A stretch of DNA of 64,000 nt from CAYWXK01 sp964462515 (GTDB lineage: Bacteria > Planctomycetota > Phycisphaerae > Sedimentisphaerales > Anaerobacaceae). The stretch lies in assembly GCA_964462515.1 (NCBI GenBank), contig CAYWXK010000015.1, positions 19,504 through 83,503 on the forward strand, in the 5' to 3' direction. Every line of letters begins with the position of its first letter. Position 1 is the first letter of the stretch. Shown piece by piece: positions 1-8,539 of the stretch. A program made the position numbers and the translations under genes. Under the pieces are notes generated by a model. The model made no database searches, was not told where the DNA came from, and saw only the letters and a list, made by a program, of their open reading frames with translations.

Positions 1-478
1 GATTGCAGAGGTATATGCCGGATAGTTGTGTTTCTGTATCGCTATTGTTAGGGTTGAGCATTACGGTGAAGTCGGAGCCGCCGGCGTGATGGGCCTGCAG
101 GAGCAGGTCGATTTTTGGAGGGCAGGTTATTGCGGCGGGGAGCACCACAAGTATCGCATCCGTTAGGTTAGCAGCGGCATCACGGATACATCCGGCTGAG
201 CCGAGCGGCAGCGGTTCATCCAGAAATTCTACATCCAAGCGCTTATCTATATGAATAGATTTCTGCAACAGCAAGTTGTCCGCGTTGGCGCAGATTGTTA
301 CCTGTTTTATCCCTTGATTAGCTAAGGAGGTTAACAGTCGCTGCAGGGCTGGTTCTCCGGCGATCGGCCAGAGGGCCGGCGGACGGCGCGATGCGAGGGG
401 ACATCTGCCGAAATCGCGGTTTCCTGCCAGTATTACTGCTTTAATTTTTGTGTTTTTTATAGGCTGATTATGCAGCAT
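1..478 (-). CDS. sugar-phosphate nucleotidyltransferase, C-terminus outside window
   Basis: The minus strand from an ATG at 478 stays open to the window edge (159 residues visible). It has the nucleotidyltransferase N-terminus: KAVILAG at residues 13-19, a loose nucleotide loop with the PLA..RP.AL.PIAGEP pattern at 28-43, and PLGSAGCIRDA at 91-101, matching the LGTAGAL region of NDP-sugar pyrophosphorylases. These enzymes make the activated sugars used by neighbouring transferases. Oddly, the strand that usually ends in the metal-binding Asp (vlngD) reads VVLPAAI (111-117), so catalytic competence is uncertain; a regulatory or degenerate paralogue is possible. It lies 34 bases downstream of the pssE-like gene, in the same direction. 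Confidence 0.7.
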   Translation of the reverse strand, partial: MLHNQPIKNTKIKAVILAGNRDFGRCPLASRRPPALWPIAGEPALQRLLTSLANQGIKQVTICANADNLLLQKSIHIDKRLDVEFLDEPLPLGSAGCIRDAAANLTDAILVVLPAAITCPPKIDLLLQAHHAGGSDFTVMLNPNNSDTETQLSGIYLCN

Positions 479-512
479 TTTTAGTTTATCGAATAAGTTA
501 GTCAAAGAACTA

Positions 513-1001
513 TTATTGACTGTTTGCCAGCGACTGTAAAAACTTTGCTATTCGGCCGGCAATAGCTTCTGTCTGGATGTGTCTTTTACGTGGGATGAAT
601 GATTTTAGTTCTATAATTTTTTTTGGGAGATGCTCTTCTTGATAAGCCACTAATATGTGGCCAAGCTCCTCGAACTTCTGGGCGATAGCGACCTGGTGGT
701 CATTAACGACTTCTCCGTATGTTTTTAATCTTGGCATAACAAGTAATGGTTTTTGGTTATCCAGTGCCAGAGTTATTGTGCCGACGCCGGCATGGCTGAT
801 TACACTTGAGGCCTTTTTTAGGTGCTCGTCAAAGAGATTTTTTTCTAAGGATACTGTTGAGTCGAAGTTACGAGGTTTGTAAGAGGTCTGGCCTATCTGG
901 GCAAATATTTCTTCATCGAACAAGCCATTGTCGAAGGCTTCATCTACCGCCCGCACGAGGCGGTCAAACGGGAATTGTGTTCCGACTGTTAGAAAAATCA
1001 T
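513..1001 (-). CDS. pssE: PssE-like glycosyltransferase catalytic subunit (GT28 C-terminal/Alg13 type)
   Basis: A 162-residue protein starting MIFLTVGTQF, the N-terminus of Alg13/PssE/EpsE subunits. HAGVGT at residues 70-75 is the family's UDP-sugar binding loop, followed by a conserved NDHQ (100-103). Members supply the donor-binding half of a split glycosyltransferase, working with an Alg14/PssD membrane-anchored acceptor subunit to add the second sugar to an undecaprenyl-linked intermediate. The start ATG (1001) overlaps the stop of the upstream pssD-like gene as ATGA, so the subunits are translationally coupled. Length is normal for the stand-alone subunit. Confidence 0.88.
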   Translation of the reverse strand: MIFLTVGTQFPFDRLVRAVDEAFDNGLFDEEIFAQIGQTSYKPRNFDSTVSLEKNLFDEHLKKASSVISHAGVGTITLALDNQKPLLVMPRLKTYGEVVNDHQVAIAQKFEELGHILVAYQEEHLPKKIIELKSFIPRKRHIQTEAIAGRIAKFLQSLANSQ

Positions 1002-1459
1002 ATTACTGCACCGAGATACTCTATATTTTTATATTTTGTTGTCAGTTCAGGCCATTGGACTAAAAAGAGGTCTGCGATATATCGCACCATTCTTCCCGAC
1101 AGCGAAATCCTGTCGATGTTGGTGATACTGTCAATCCAGATTACTCTTGCACCCAGTAGTTTGCCGAGAAGGCACATAAGACAGCCCGCCGATGCGCCGG
1201 TGCTTATGACGACATCAGGTTTTTCGCGCAGGACAATTTTGATACAGCGTATCAATACCGCAAGAACTTTTAGAGGATGCTGGTGATTGGACTCTCCGAC
1301 AACATAAACACTACCGAATTTGCGAAGCTGGTCTGCAACGAGCTGTGTTGTAGTAACGCAGAAGGTCTGATGCCCATTCCAGCTTCGGCTTAATTTAAGG
1401 AGCTGACTGGTGTGACCTCCTGCAGAGGCGGCCAAGCAAATTTTTAATTGTTTTGTCAT
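998..1459 (-). CDS. pssD: PssD-like glycosyltransferase membrane subunit (Alg14 type)
   Basis: About 153 residues. The Alg14 signature SAGGHTSQLL follows the first beta-strand, and STGASAG and LLGARVIWIDSITN match the conserved later segments. Alg14-type subunits sit on the inner membrane and recruit the Alg13-like catalytic partner, here the next gene. I chose the ATG at 1459 because it overlaps the capA stop (TAATG); the longer reading frame to 1510 would run 17 codons into capA and lacks family similarity. The pssD-pssE pair is standard in exopolysaccharide clusters. Confidence 0.87.
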   Translation of the reverse strand: MTKQLKICLAASAGGHTSQLLKLSRSWNGHQTFCVTTTQLVADQLRKFGSVYVVGESNHQHPLKVLAVLIRCIKIVLREKPDVVISTGASAGCLMCLLGKLLGARVIWIDSITNIDRISLSGRMVRYIADLFLVQWPELTTKYKNIEYLGAVI

Positions 1460-2547
1460 TACCAAATACCTAAACGTCTCTGGATTGGTCGTAAGAGAAT
1501 CTGCGGCCAATAAATTGGTCTATAGTGGATGAACCTTTTTGCGATATCAAACCATAGATTGTGTCGTGATTTTGACTCTAAGGTTTTCAATTCCGAGGTG
1601 TATTCTTTTTCGTATTTTTCCGCATCGACGGACTGCAGATTTGCGAGATGACATCGCCGCATTATTTCTTTGTGCAGTTGGTTTTTCTGTTCGCACTGGG
1701 CAGGAAAAGGTCGATAATCTTTATCTGATATTATTGGAATTGCTTCCCATTTAATTACGTTTTTGTCTAAGATTGTTACGCTGAGTATTATGGACCAGGC
1801 TGTAGCTTCGCAGTGCCCGTCAAAGATGAAATTGCCGAGGCTATAGGCTATCAAGGCGTTGTCTGAGGCGTTGATACCCTGCACTACGTGGGGGTGATGG
1901 CCTATCACCAGCAAGGCACCAGCGTTAATAAATTGTTTTGCGGTTTGTTTTTGCCTGATGCTGGGACGGTCTATAAGCTCATCGCCCCAGTGAATGGAGA
2001 CTATTACAAGATTGTCTTCGTCTGCTTCGGTCTTTATAATCTGGAGGACCTCACCTAATTTGCTACGGAAGGCATAACTTCCATTATGGAGACAGGCGCC
2101 AATTATAGCGACAGGTTGACCACCAATGTTCATTCTGACAGCTTCAATGCCTGGCTGGAAACGGCCATCTTTACCTCCGCCGACTATTTTTATTCCAGCC
2201 TTTTGCAGTTGGTTGACTGTGTCAACTGCGGCGTCGAGACCCTGTTCGAGAATATGATTGTTGGCAACGTGAGCTGCTGTTATACCCCACTTAGCCAGGT
2301 GCGTAGCTGTTTGTGGGCGGCCCCGCATACTGAGAGAGCGGAGGCTGTTTTCCTTGCGGCCAATGTCGGATAGAACTGACTCTACGTTGCACAGCACTAT
2401 ATCGTGCGAGGAGAAAATGTTAACGATGTCTGCTGGTAGAAAATCGCTGCCGTATTTATCTATACTGGAGGCGACACCGCAGCCCAGCAGGTTGAATGAG
2501 TCGCCACACATTGTGTCGCCGACGCAGGCTATCTTTAATACACTCAT
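1459..2547 (-). CDS. capA: CapA/PgsA-family metallophosphoesterase-like protein
   Basis: A 362-residue PGA_cap-family protein. Calcineurin-like metal motifs are in order: GDTMCGD (10-16), CNVESVLS (53-60), ANNHILEQG (95-103), HWGDE (186-190), GHHPHVVQG (216-224) and SLGNFIFDGH near 236. The family is known from poly-gamma-glutamate capsule synthesis but occurs widely in polysaccharide clusters with unknown exact substrate. No signal peptide is evident, so this copy is probably cytoplasmic, unlike the anchored Bacillus CapA. Start and stop overlap both neighbours (TGATG upstream, TAATG downstream). Confidence 0.85.
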   Translation of the reverse strand: MSVLKIACVGDTMCGDSFNLLGCGVASSIDKYGSDFLPADIVNIFSSHDIVLCNVESVLSDIGRKENSLRSLSMRGRPQTATHLAKWGITAAHVANNHILEQGLDAAVDTVNQLQKAGIKIVGGGKDGRFQPGIEAVRMNIGGQPVAIIGACLHNGSYAFRSKLGEVLQIIKTEADEDNLVIVSIHWGDELIDRPSIRQKQTAKQFINAGALLVIGHHPHVVQGINASDNALIAYSLGNFIFDGHCEATAWSIILSVTILDKNVIKWEAIPIISDKDYRPFPAQCEQKNQLHKEIMRRCHLANLQSVDAEKYEKEYTSELKTLESKSRHNLWFDIAKRFIHYRPIYWPQILLRPIQRRLGIW

Positions 2548-3767
2548 CAGTTGATTTCTCCTACTGATTGGCCGGCAAGCTGGGGGTCAATATTTTGTTT
2601 AGCGGTGATTGCGGTTTCAATTAGCTCGGATATTTTTTCCACGTGCTTATCCCAACTGTGTTCTCGTGCAATTTCAATTCGCTTACGAGAACGTTCTTGG
2701 GTGTCATTCTGTAATTCCCAGCAAATTGCTTTGGCAAAATCCTCTGTATTGTGTGTAATGCTGATAAGGTCACAGTACTGCATTGCTTCTTTGATAGGCA
2801 CCGAGACGATTGGTTTGCCGGAGGCCATATATTCAAACATTTTTAATGGGTTACAGCATTCTATCCACTCGCTCATCTTCCAGGGCAGCAAACATACATC
2901 GAAAGAAGCACATAGTTGTGGAATCTTCTCGTAAGGCAATCGGCCTAAAAAGTGGACATTGCTCATTTGCTTTAGCTGTGAGTAATCGCCGCCGGTAATC
3001 TGTCCCGCAAGCACAAAGGAGACATCGGGCAACATCTTAGCGCACCAGAGCAGTAGTTCAATATCGTTGTAAGCGGTTAGTGTTCCGAAATATCCTGCGA
3101 TTGGCCTGTATATATTTGCCAATTCTTCCGGCTGCTGGTTTTTCTGTGCGGCTTGCTGAAATAGTTCAAAATCTACGCCGTGCGGTATGTAAAATACATT
3201 GCTTCTCTGCGATTGTTTCTTGTTGTAGAGTTCCTTTGAGACGCAGATTAACAGGTCACTTTCATTGCAAATTCGCTTTTCCCGCTGACGTTGCAACTGG
3301 CGATTAGTTATGTATGAATCATCAGCGAAAAGGTCGGAGACGTGGTAGAGTTTCAGTGAAGAGTTGAACCAGCTCATCATATCGGCTGCACGGACGTTCT
3401 CCAACCAGAGCAGCGGTTTTGATATTCCTAAAAAATAACAGATTGCTTTTAGCTGCAGCTTAATCAGAAGATTATTGGTCGCATCTATCCAGCTCTTACC
3501 TTGTATTGGAAGAAAGATAGGGCTGAATACGTGAAGATTGTTTTGCGGATGCCGCAGATATTTTGCTAGGCTTTTGAGCTTTCGGGTAATGCGGGCACCA
3601 AGTCCCTTTTTCCTTTTTACGCCAGCCAATAGGTCCGAGCCGAAGGGATTGACGTATAGAACCTTATTTCGCTGTGCCAATCTTTTCATAATATGTGTGG
3701 CGCAGCTTGGATTCATAGCCCACCAGTCAGAGGGTCCAAAGCAGATTATATTCTGTCTTTTAATCAT
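2547..3767 (-). CDS. glycosyltransferase, GT4-like (GT-B fold)
   Basis: A 406-residue GT-B glycosyltransferase. The N-terminal half (1-190) is the acceptor domain, beginning IICFGPSDWWAMNP. IPHGVD (194-199) marks the inter-domain linker. The C-terminal domain has GYFGTL (225-230), VLAGQ near 252 and PLKMFEYMASGKP (308-319), the family's donor-phosphate site. It presumably adds one sugar of the repeat unit from a nucleotide-sugar donor at the inner membrane face. The start overlaps the stop of the CapK-like gene (ATGA at 3764-3767) and the stop overlaps the capA start. Donor and linkage cannot be read from sequence. Confidence 0.85.
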   Translation of the reverse strand: MIKRQNIICFGPSDWWAMNPSCATHIMKRLAQRNKVLYVNPFGSDLLAGVKRKKGLGARITRKLKSLAKYLRHPQNNLHVFSPIFLPIQGKSWIDATNNLLIKLQLKAICYFLGISKPLLWLENVRAADMMSWFNSSLKLYHVSDLFADDSYITNRQLQRQREKRICNESDLLICVSKELYNKKQSQRSNVFYIPHGVDFELFQQAAQKNQQPEELANIYRPIAGYFGTLTAYNDIELLLWCAKMLPDVSFVLAGQITGGDYSQLKQMSNVHFLGRLPYEKIPQLCASFDVCLLPWKMSEWIECCNPLKMFEYMASGKPIVSVPIKEAMQYCDLISITHNTEDFAKAICWELQNDTQERSRKRIEIAREHSWDKHVEKISELIETAITAKQNIDPQLAGQSVGEIN

Positions 3768-5167
3768 AAATTATTGTTCATCTTTGAAAGCTTTGTGGAA
3801 ATAACTAGTGATAAAGCTTTCCCGCTTACGGATCTACTTATTTTCTCCACAGGACGAATGTTAACTTTGAAGTCAGCGGGGAAGTTATCTGCTACCAACG
3901 ACTTCAACTTATCTGTATCCTTCTGGCAAAAGCCCTTAAGCGGAACATACTCGAGGGTCATAATATCATGTGATTCTTGAATCACCTGTCCTTCCAGAAC
4001 GGGCATTTTTTGCATAGCGAACAGCGTGTTTTCCATTATACACTCGAGCGCTGTTGACCCTAATGTTCTGCCGGATGGTGTGGTAAGAACTGCATTTTCG
4101 CGCCCGATGATCTTCTTAACCACAGGAAAAGCTCTACCGCATTGGCAGGTATTGCTGCCGGGTTCAAGAAGGTCACCCGTATCATATCGGATTAGCGGCA
4201 TTGCCATATTCCAGAACCCTGTCGCAATGATTCGATAAGAATCATCATTCGGCGGCTCTGCACGGATAAGTTCGGTTAAGCCGTACTCGGGTATAATGTG
4301 GTAACTACCGTGCTCGCACGTTTGAATGTAACACACACGTTCACTGCCGCCGTAGAAATCATATACTTTGCATTCAAAGACCTTTGAAATCGTTTCCTTT
4401 TTGGCTGAGTCGAGGGTTTCTGAGGTCGTTAGCACTGCTTTAAGGGGCATGCGTATCCCTTCGTTCAAACAAACTCTGGCTACAACGTATGCAGCCGATG
4501 GGTATGTCACCAACGCCTTTATCTTGTAGTCAGCGATAGCCTTCGCATACGTGGGAACCATATCTTCAGATAGATGAAAAGTTGATAGGATTAGTTCTTT
4601 CATGGCTCCATCAAACACGTAAGGATTGTCTATCTTTTGACCAGGAGCGGCAACTACCCGCCACATCATGTAGGCACACGGGTCAGATAAACTGATTCCG
4701 GCCCAATCGAACTGTCTCCGCGCAAATGCATGCTCATTCCCAATCGACCACAAATCACGTTTCAATGTAAGGCGTGAGCCAGTCGTTCCTCCGGTATGAG
4801 CGATATGCGTTATCCACTTTGGATACTTCTTGGAAAAGAGCGAATCACCAGCTTTGAGGACGTCCTGTTTTGTGAGGATTGGGAACTGTTTAATATCTTC
4901 GAGACACTTTATGCTTTCGACCGTTATTGCTCTTTCATCCATTATCTTTTGGTAGAACGGCACTGAATTGTAACAGTGCCTGATAAGCTTTTTTAGCAGT
5001 CTCAACTGGATTTCTTGCAGCTCAGGCAGGCTGAGCCATTGTGTTTTTGCCAGCCACCTTCGGCATGTTCTAAATGGGCCGATGTAGCGTTTGAGCAGGC
5101 AAACCATGCTGCCTTTTAGAGTTGCCTTTATATTTCTATTATTCAACCAGTTCATTGAAAAATTCAT
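3764..5167 (-). CDS. CapK-like adenylate-forming enzyme (PaaK superfamily)
   Basis: A 467-residue member of the phenylacetate-CoA ligase/CapK group. The phosphate loop HTGGTTGS lies at 124-131, the A-box-like FYGGSERVCY is near 295, and the hinge region YDTGDLLEPG with following cysteines CQCGRAFP is near 350. Relatives in capsule loci probably activate an acyl or amino acid as an adenylate for decorating the polysaccharide; the substrate is not predictable. It may supply an acyl donor for the acyltransferase-like genes around it, which is inference. The alternative ATG at 5158 is only three codons in. Confidence 0.82.
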   Translation of the reverse strand: MNFSMNWLNNRNIKATLKGSMVCLLKRYIGPFRTCRRWLAKTQWLSLPELQEIQLRLLKKLIRHCYNSVPFYQKIMDERAITVESIKCLEDIKQFPILTKQDVLKAGDSLFSKKYPKWITHIAHTGGTTGSRLTLKRDLWSIGNEHAFARRQFDWAGISLSDPCAYMMWRVVAAPGQKIDNPYVFDGAMKELILSTFHLSEDMVPTYAKAIADYKIKALVTYPSAAYVVARVCLNEGIRMPLKAVLTTSETLDSAKKETISKVFECKVYDFYGGSERVCYIQTCEHGSYHIIPEYGLTELIRAEPPNDDSYRIIATGFWNMAMPLIRYDTGDLLEPGSNTCQCGRAFPVVKKIIGRENAVLTTPSGRTLGSTALECIMENTLFAMQKMPVLEGQVIQESHDIMTLEYVPLKGFCQKDTDKLKSLVADNFPADFKVNIRPVEKISRSVSGKALSLVISTKLSKMNNNL

Positions 5168-5222
5168 TAGAAAAGAGTTTGATTTTTTTAGTTTTGTTAG
5201 TTGAATCCGTTGGTATTGCTGA

Positions 5223-6518
5223 TTATGAAAAGGAGCGTGTTTTTATCCAGATTTTCCAGAGCGGTTTGCGCTTCAGCGGCAGCTTGGCTGCCAGCCGGCA
5301 GAACCAGATTCTGTAGTAAAAAAGGTCAAGAAGCGATGAGAGCGCTCTAAATATAGATACACGAATAAAAGTTGATAATTTTTTGGGAAAGATGTAGATG
5401 CTTCTTGTAGGGAGAAGTTTGCCTCCAAGAAGCAGTTTATATTTATCATTGCCGGGCATCAAATCTATATAATCAACTTTTTCCTCAATAGCTCTTTTTA
5501 CCTGCTCGCAGAAAATAACGATTCCCAGGCGTATGGCCGGGTCAGCGCCTGGTATCTGGTCGAGCGGTGTGTGTGCGTTGAGGAATGCGTGGTCTATGTT
5601 ACCGAGTTTATAATCATAGTTGTGTCCCAGGATGTAATTGCCAAATTTTAGCTCAAGTAAGCGGAGCCTATTGTGTATGGCTTGTATCATTACCATTTCG
5701 CGGTGGAATTCTTTGGCTTCTGGCCAATCTGCGAAGTGGCCTAACTTTCCCAATTTTTGCCAGTGCTGCTGATGAAGCTGAACGAATCTATCAAAGATTT
5801 GTTCGCAGTTTTCAGGCGTTGCAAAGTTGGCAACTAATTGCTGTGGTTTATCACAGGGTATTTGAGATATGTCTCTGTAGCTGCGTTTTATAGTCCGCTG
5901 CCAATTTTTACTGAGGGATTTGATGTATTCTTCAAAGGTATCTGGAAGCCATAGATAGGTCTGGAAGCCGCTACTTCTCTCACGAATACAAAAGGAGGGG
6001 GGCAGGAATTGGCCGCAGACTCCGGTTAGCTCTGCCGAGCGATATATACCTGATAGAGGGCCTATATGAACTATGTCCCATTTGTAGTCGTTGCATAATC
6101 TGGTAAGCAGCTCTTGCACAACCGGCTCTAAAACGGCTGGGCGGATGGGAGGACTAACGGTATTGATAGTAAAGTCTGTCCCGACGATTTTGACAGTGCG
6201 GATGGGGACAGGCCCCAACCAGATTTTCTCGAAGAATAAAGGAATTATGCCTAACAATTCGTTGTTGATGCGGAAAACAAAAACCTTCAAGGTGCGATTT
6301 TTGCCATAGTATTTCCACCATATTCGGCACCAATCATAAGTGAGGAAGATTTCGCTTCCTACTGATTCGACGAAATTGTCCCATTCCTGCTGCATTGAGG
6401 CAAGCTCATCGAAGCTATCAAATACATCAACCTTTAAATTGCCGGAGGCTGTGGACGAGACGGTTTCAGATTTGCCCTGTGACGTTATAGTTTGAGTATT
6501 TGTCAGTTTGTCTGTCAT
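5223..6518 (-). CDS. CelD/BcsL-type GNAT acyltransferase (Acetyltransf_6)
   Basis: A 431-residue protein of the CelD/BcsL group, built from two GNAT-like domains. Family features include LSKNWQRTIKRSYRDI near 190, LLELKFGNYILGHNYDYKLG near 290 and the terminal VDYIDLMPGNDKYK segment, where the donor-binding fold closes. Such proteins sit in cellulose and exopolysaccharide clusters and in PEP-CTERM/exosortase-linked loci, and are thought to acylate sugars or transfer aminoacyl groups. The N-terminal 25 residues are Thr/Ser rich and probably disordered. It is followed 13 bases upstream in coordinate order by a second FemAB-type gene, one of four such proteins here. Confidence 0.78.
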   Translation of the reverse strand: MTDKLTNTQTITSQGKSETVSSTASGNLKVDVFDSFDELASMQQEWDNFVESVGSEIFLTYDWCRIWWKYYGKNRTLKVFVFRINNELLGIIPLFFEKIWLGPVPIRTVKIVGTDFTINTVSPPIRPAVLEPVVQELLTRLCNDYKWDIVHIGPLSGIYRSAELTGVCGQFLPPSFCIRERSSGFQTYLWLPDTFEEYIKSLSKNWQRTIKRSYRDISQIPCDKPQQLVANFATPENCEQIFDRFVQLHQQHWQKLGKLGHFADWPEAKEFHREMVMIQAIHNRLRLLELKFGNYILGHNYDYKLGNIDHAFLNAHTPLDQIPGADPAIRLGIVIFCEQVKRAIEEKVDYIDLMPGNDKYKLLLGGKLLPTRSIYIFPKKLSTFIRVSIFRALSSLLDLFYYRIWFCRLAAKLPLKRKPLWKIWIKTRSFS

Positions 6519-6531
6519 TTTGGTTATGGAT

Positions 6532-7707
6532 TTATCCGCCTTCGCAGAAGACCGCGGTTTTTAGCCTTGGATGAATGTGAAAAGGATAACCATCCGAAGC
6601 CTTGTGCGTAGGAGGGCATGCTTCGGCGGATTCCGCCGAAGAAATGGAGGCACCACAGGCTTCGCCCGTAGGGCTCCATTTTTTCAGGAGACGATAGGTT
6701 CGGTCGGCTGCGTGCCAGATTTTCTTAACGATGGAGCTCTCGCATATTTCGAAAGCTCCTATGTGGATGGTCTCTTTGCCGCTTGTTCTACGCTTGAATT
6801 CATAGACGGAAGGATTATTCTGGGGGTCGATACCGCCAAGGTCATATCTTTTCATTCCGCAGCGCCTGCTGTTGCAAAAGGCTGTCCAGTAAGTCAGAAA
6901 TGATGAGCCACATTCGAGGGCCTTTTGGGTATTTGCTGCGAGAATATCGACTGCGGTGTCTCCCAGATTGCTTGTGGCAAGTGCTGTAACGGGACAGCCA
7001 TCAAAGTAGGCGATAGTGACACTCAATTTTTCCTGTGGTGAAAGCATCGGTTGAGGTCGGCTGAACTCTTTGGGGTCAAGGCCCTTAAAACCTTTTCGCT
7101 TTATCGCAACCCAGTATAGATTTTCCAGTATGTCAAAGTATTCGCTGTTTGAGGATTGTTTTATTTCGATTTTGGCTGACTGTGCTTTTTTTAGATTGCG
7201 TCGCCAGTTTCTATCCAGTCTGGATTTGAGGTCTTCCTCCGAGCCTTCGAGGGGAAAGATAATAGTGCGGTAGGGTGTTACATAAGGTACAGGTTGGAAG
7301 CCGCAGGATTGGAGTATTTGTGCAACTTCTAAACCAGTTTCATCATTGAAAATATTGGGGACGACTCGCAGGATATTTACTTTGGTGCCGATGTATGCCT
7401 CTTTTAATTTTTCGAGTGCTGCTGCATTGCACTTTAATGTGCCGTCTTTTCCGCGAAAGAGAGGTCCCCACTGGATATAGCCAATTTTAAGACCGAGGGG
7501 TTTTATTTTTTTTATGCGAACCTGGCCCATTGTTGCCACCTGGCCGTTTTCATCCTTGATGATGAAACGGCTGACCTGCTGGTTATCATCTTCGGCGCGG
7601 GTTTGCTGATATGGCCAGGTCTGGTATATGCTATAGTCGGCAAAGTTGCCGGCATATTGTTCCCAGTCTTGATTAATTATGTTGTCGATAAGGGCTGTAT
7701 AATTCAT
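6532..7707 (-). CDS. FemAB-type peptidoglycan/polysaccharide aminoacyl or acyl transferase
   Basis: A 391-residue FemA/FemB-family protein. The diagnostic core is RNWRRNLKKA near 165, VTALATSNLGDTAVDILAA near 240 and MKRYDLGGIDPQNNPSVYEF near 285, matching FemX/lipid-II:glycine transferase members. Family enzymes move aminoacyl groups from tRNA, or act on sugars in PEP-CTERM-associated loci. The last 45 residues (from about TGEACGAS) do not look like the family: they are encoded by a palindrome-bearing repeat at about 6535-6670, so the native C-terminus probably ended earlier and was extended by the insertion. Confidence 0.78.
   Translation of the reverse strand: MNYTALIDNIINQDWEQYAGNFADYSIYQTWPYQQTRAEDDNQQVSRFIIKDENGQVATMGQVRIKKIKPLGLKIGYIQWGPLFRGKDGTLKCNAAALEKLKEAYIGTKVNILRVVPNIFNDETGLEVAQILQSCGFQPVPYVTPYRTIIFPLEGSEEDLKSRLDRNWRRNLKKAQSAKIEIKQSSNSEYFDILENLYWVAIKRKGFKGLDPKEFSRPQPMLSPQEKLSVTIAYFDGCPVTALATSNLGDTAVDILAANTQKALECGSSFLTYWTAFCNSRRCGMKRYDLGGIDPQNNPSVYEFKRRTSGKETIHIGAFEICESSIVKKIWHAADRTYRLLKKWSPTGEACGASISSAESAEACPPTHKASDGYPFHIHPRLKTAVFCEGG
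6585..6670. repeat. REP-like palindromic element inside the 3' end of the FemAB gene
   Basis: Bases 6621-6641 form a perfect palindrome with 10-base arms CTTCGGCGGA and TCCGCCGAAG around one T. It sits in a GC-rich patch containing CCGAAGCCTTG and a later GGCTTCGCCCGTAGGG, typical of dispersed REP-like units in environmental bacterial genomes. It encodes the atypical Ala/Ser/Cys/Pro-rich tail of the overlapping protein. No second full copy occurs in this window, so the family assignment is tentative. Confidence 0.55.
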
Positions 7708-7725
7708 TTTGGTTGTTTTTGGACC

Positions 7726-8505
7726 TTATCGTTTCAATAATTTTCTTTTAATGTTTCTTAAAGAGTTCAGAAATTGATATGCGCCGCCGACTTTAAGCTT
7801 AAATTGAAACAGGCTATCGCGTGGAGAGACGGCGATGCGTCCTATTTGCATAGCATCTGTGGAAGCATTCACAACAGCAGGCTCAATCGTGAAACCTAAT
7901 TTGTAGCCTGTTTGTTTGGCTGCGCTGCAAACTTTTGGGTTGCACTCTCCGTGGGGGTAACTGATGCCGCAAACTTCACAGCCAAGAATTTTTTCCAATG
8001 CCGATTTCGAGTTCGATAATTCGGCCTTTAGGATGTTGTCATCTAATTCAGTCAATACGCGGTGCGAGACCGTATGCGAAAGAAGCTCAAAGCCGTTTTG
8101 ATTAACTTCCGTCAGTTGTTTTTCGCTCATCACAATATCGTTTTTATATGGAGAAGTTTGAGGAATATTCCATCTTGGTGGTTGACCGAGATTGCCGGTA
8201 GGCACGAAAATCGAGGCTGGCAATCCGTGCTTTCTTAACACCGGCAGGGCGTTTTCAAAAATGCTTACAAAGGCATCATCAAACGTTATTGCAACAACCG
8301 GATTGTCCCCATTGATAGATGCTGTGAGTATTTCTGATGCCTTAACTACTTTGCATTTACCTGCCAGGTAAGAGATTTGCTTTTCAAAATTACCGATGTC
8401 CTGTTTTTTTACAGAGTGGTAGAACAATACAATTCGGTAGGGTTTTTTTCGTGCCACAAATACAGCATAAATAGCTGCCAGGGCTGTCTTGAGTATCTGT
8501 TTCAT
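7726..8505 (-). CDS. polysaccharide deacetylase (NodB/CE4 family)
   Basis: A 259-residue CE4 deacetylase. Motif 1 is TFDD at 74-77 (catalytic base and metal Asp), motif 2 is SHTVSH at 143-148 (metal His pair), and SYPHGE near 182 corresponds to motif 3. The first 20 residues (KQILKTALAAIYAVFVARK) could be a short membrane anchor. CE4 enzymes remove N- or O-acetyl groups from a polymer or lipid-linked oligosaccharide. A relative is frequent in PEP-CTERM-linked polysaccharide loci, consistent with EpsI at 22633. A second, less similar CE4 gene lies at 9507-10175. Confidence 0.85.
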   Translation of the reverse strand: MKQILKTALAAIYAVFVARKKPYRIVLFYHSVKKQDIGNFEKQISYLAGKCKVVKASEILTASINGDNPVVAITFDDAFVSIFENALPVLRKHGLPASIFVPTGNLGQPPRWNIPQTSPYKNDIVMSEKQLTEVNQNGFELLSHTVSHRVLTELDDNILKAELSNSKSALEKILGCEVCGISYPHGECNPKVCSAAKQTGYKLGFTIEPAVVNASTDAMQIGRIAVSPRDSLFQFKLKVGGAYQFLNSLRNIKRKLLKR

Positions 8506-8539
8506 ATAAACAGGTATTTTTCGAGCGGTATTCTACTTT

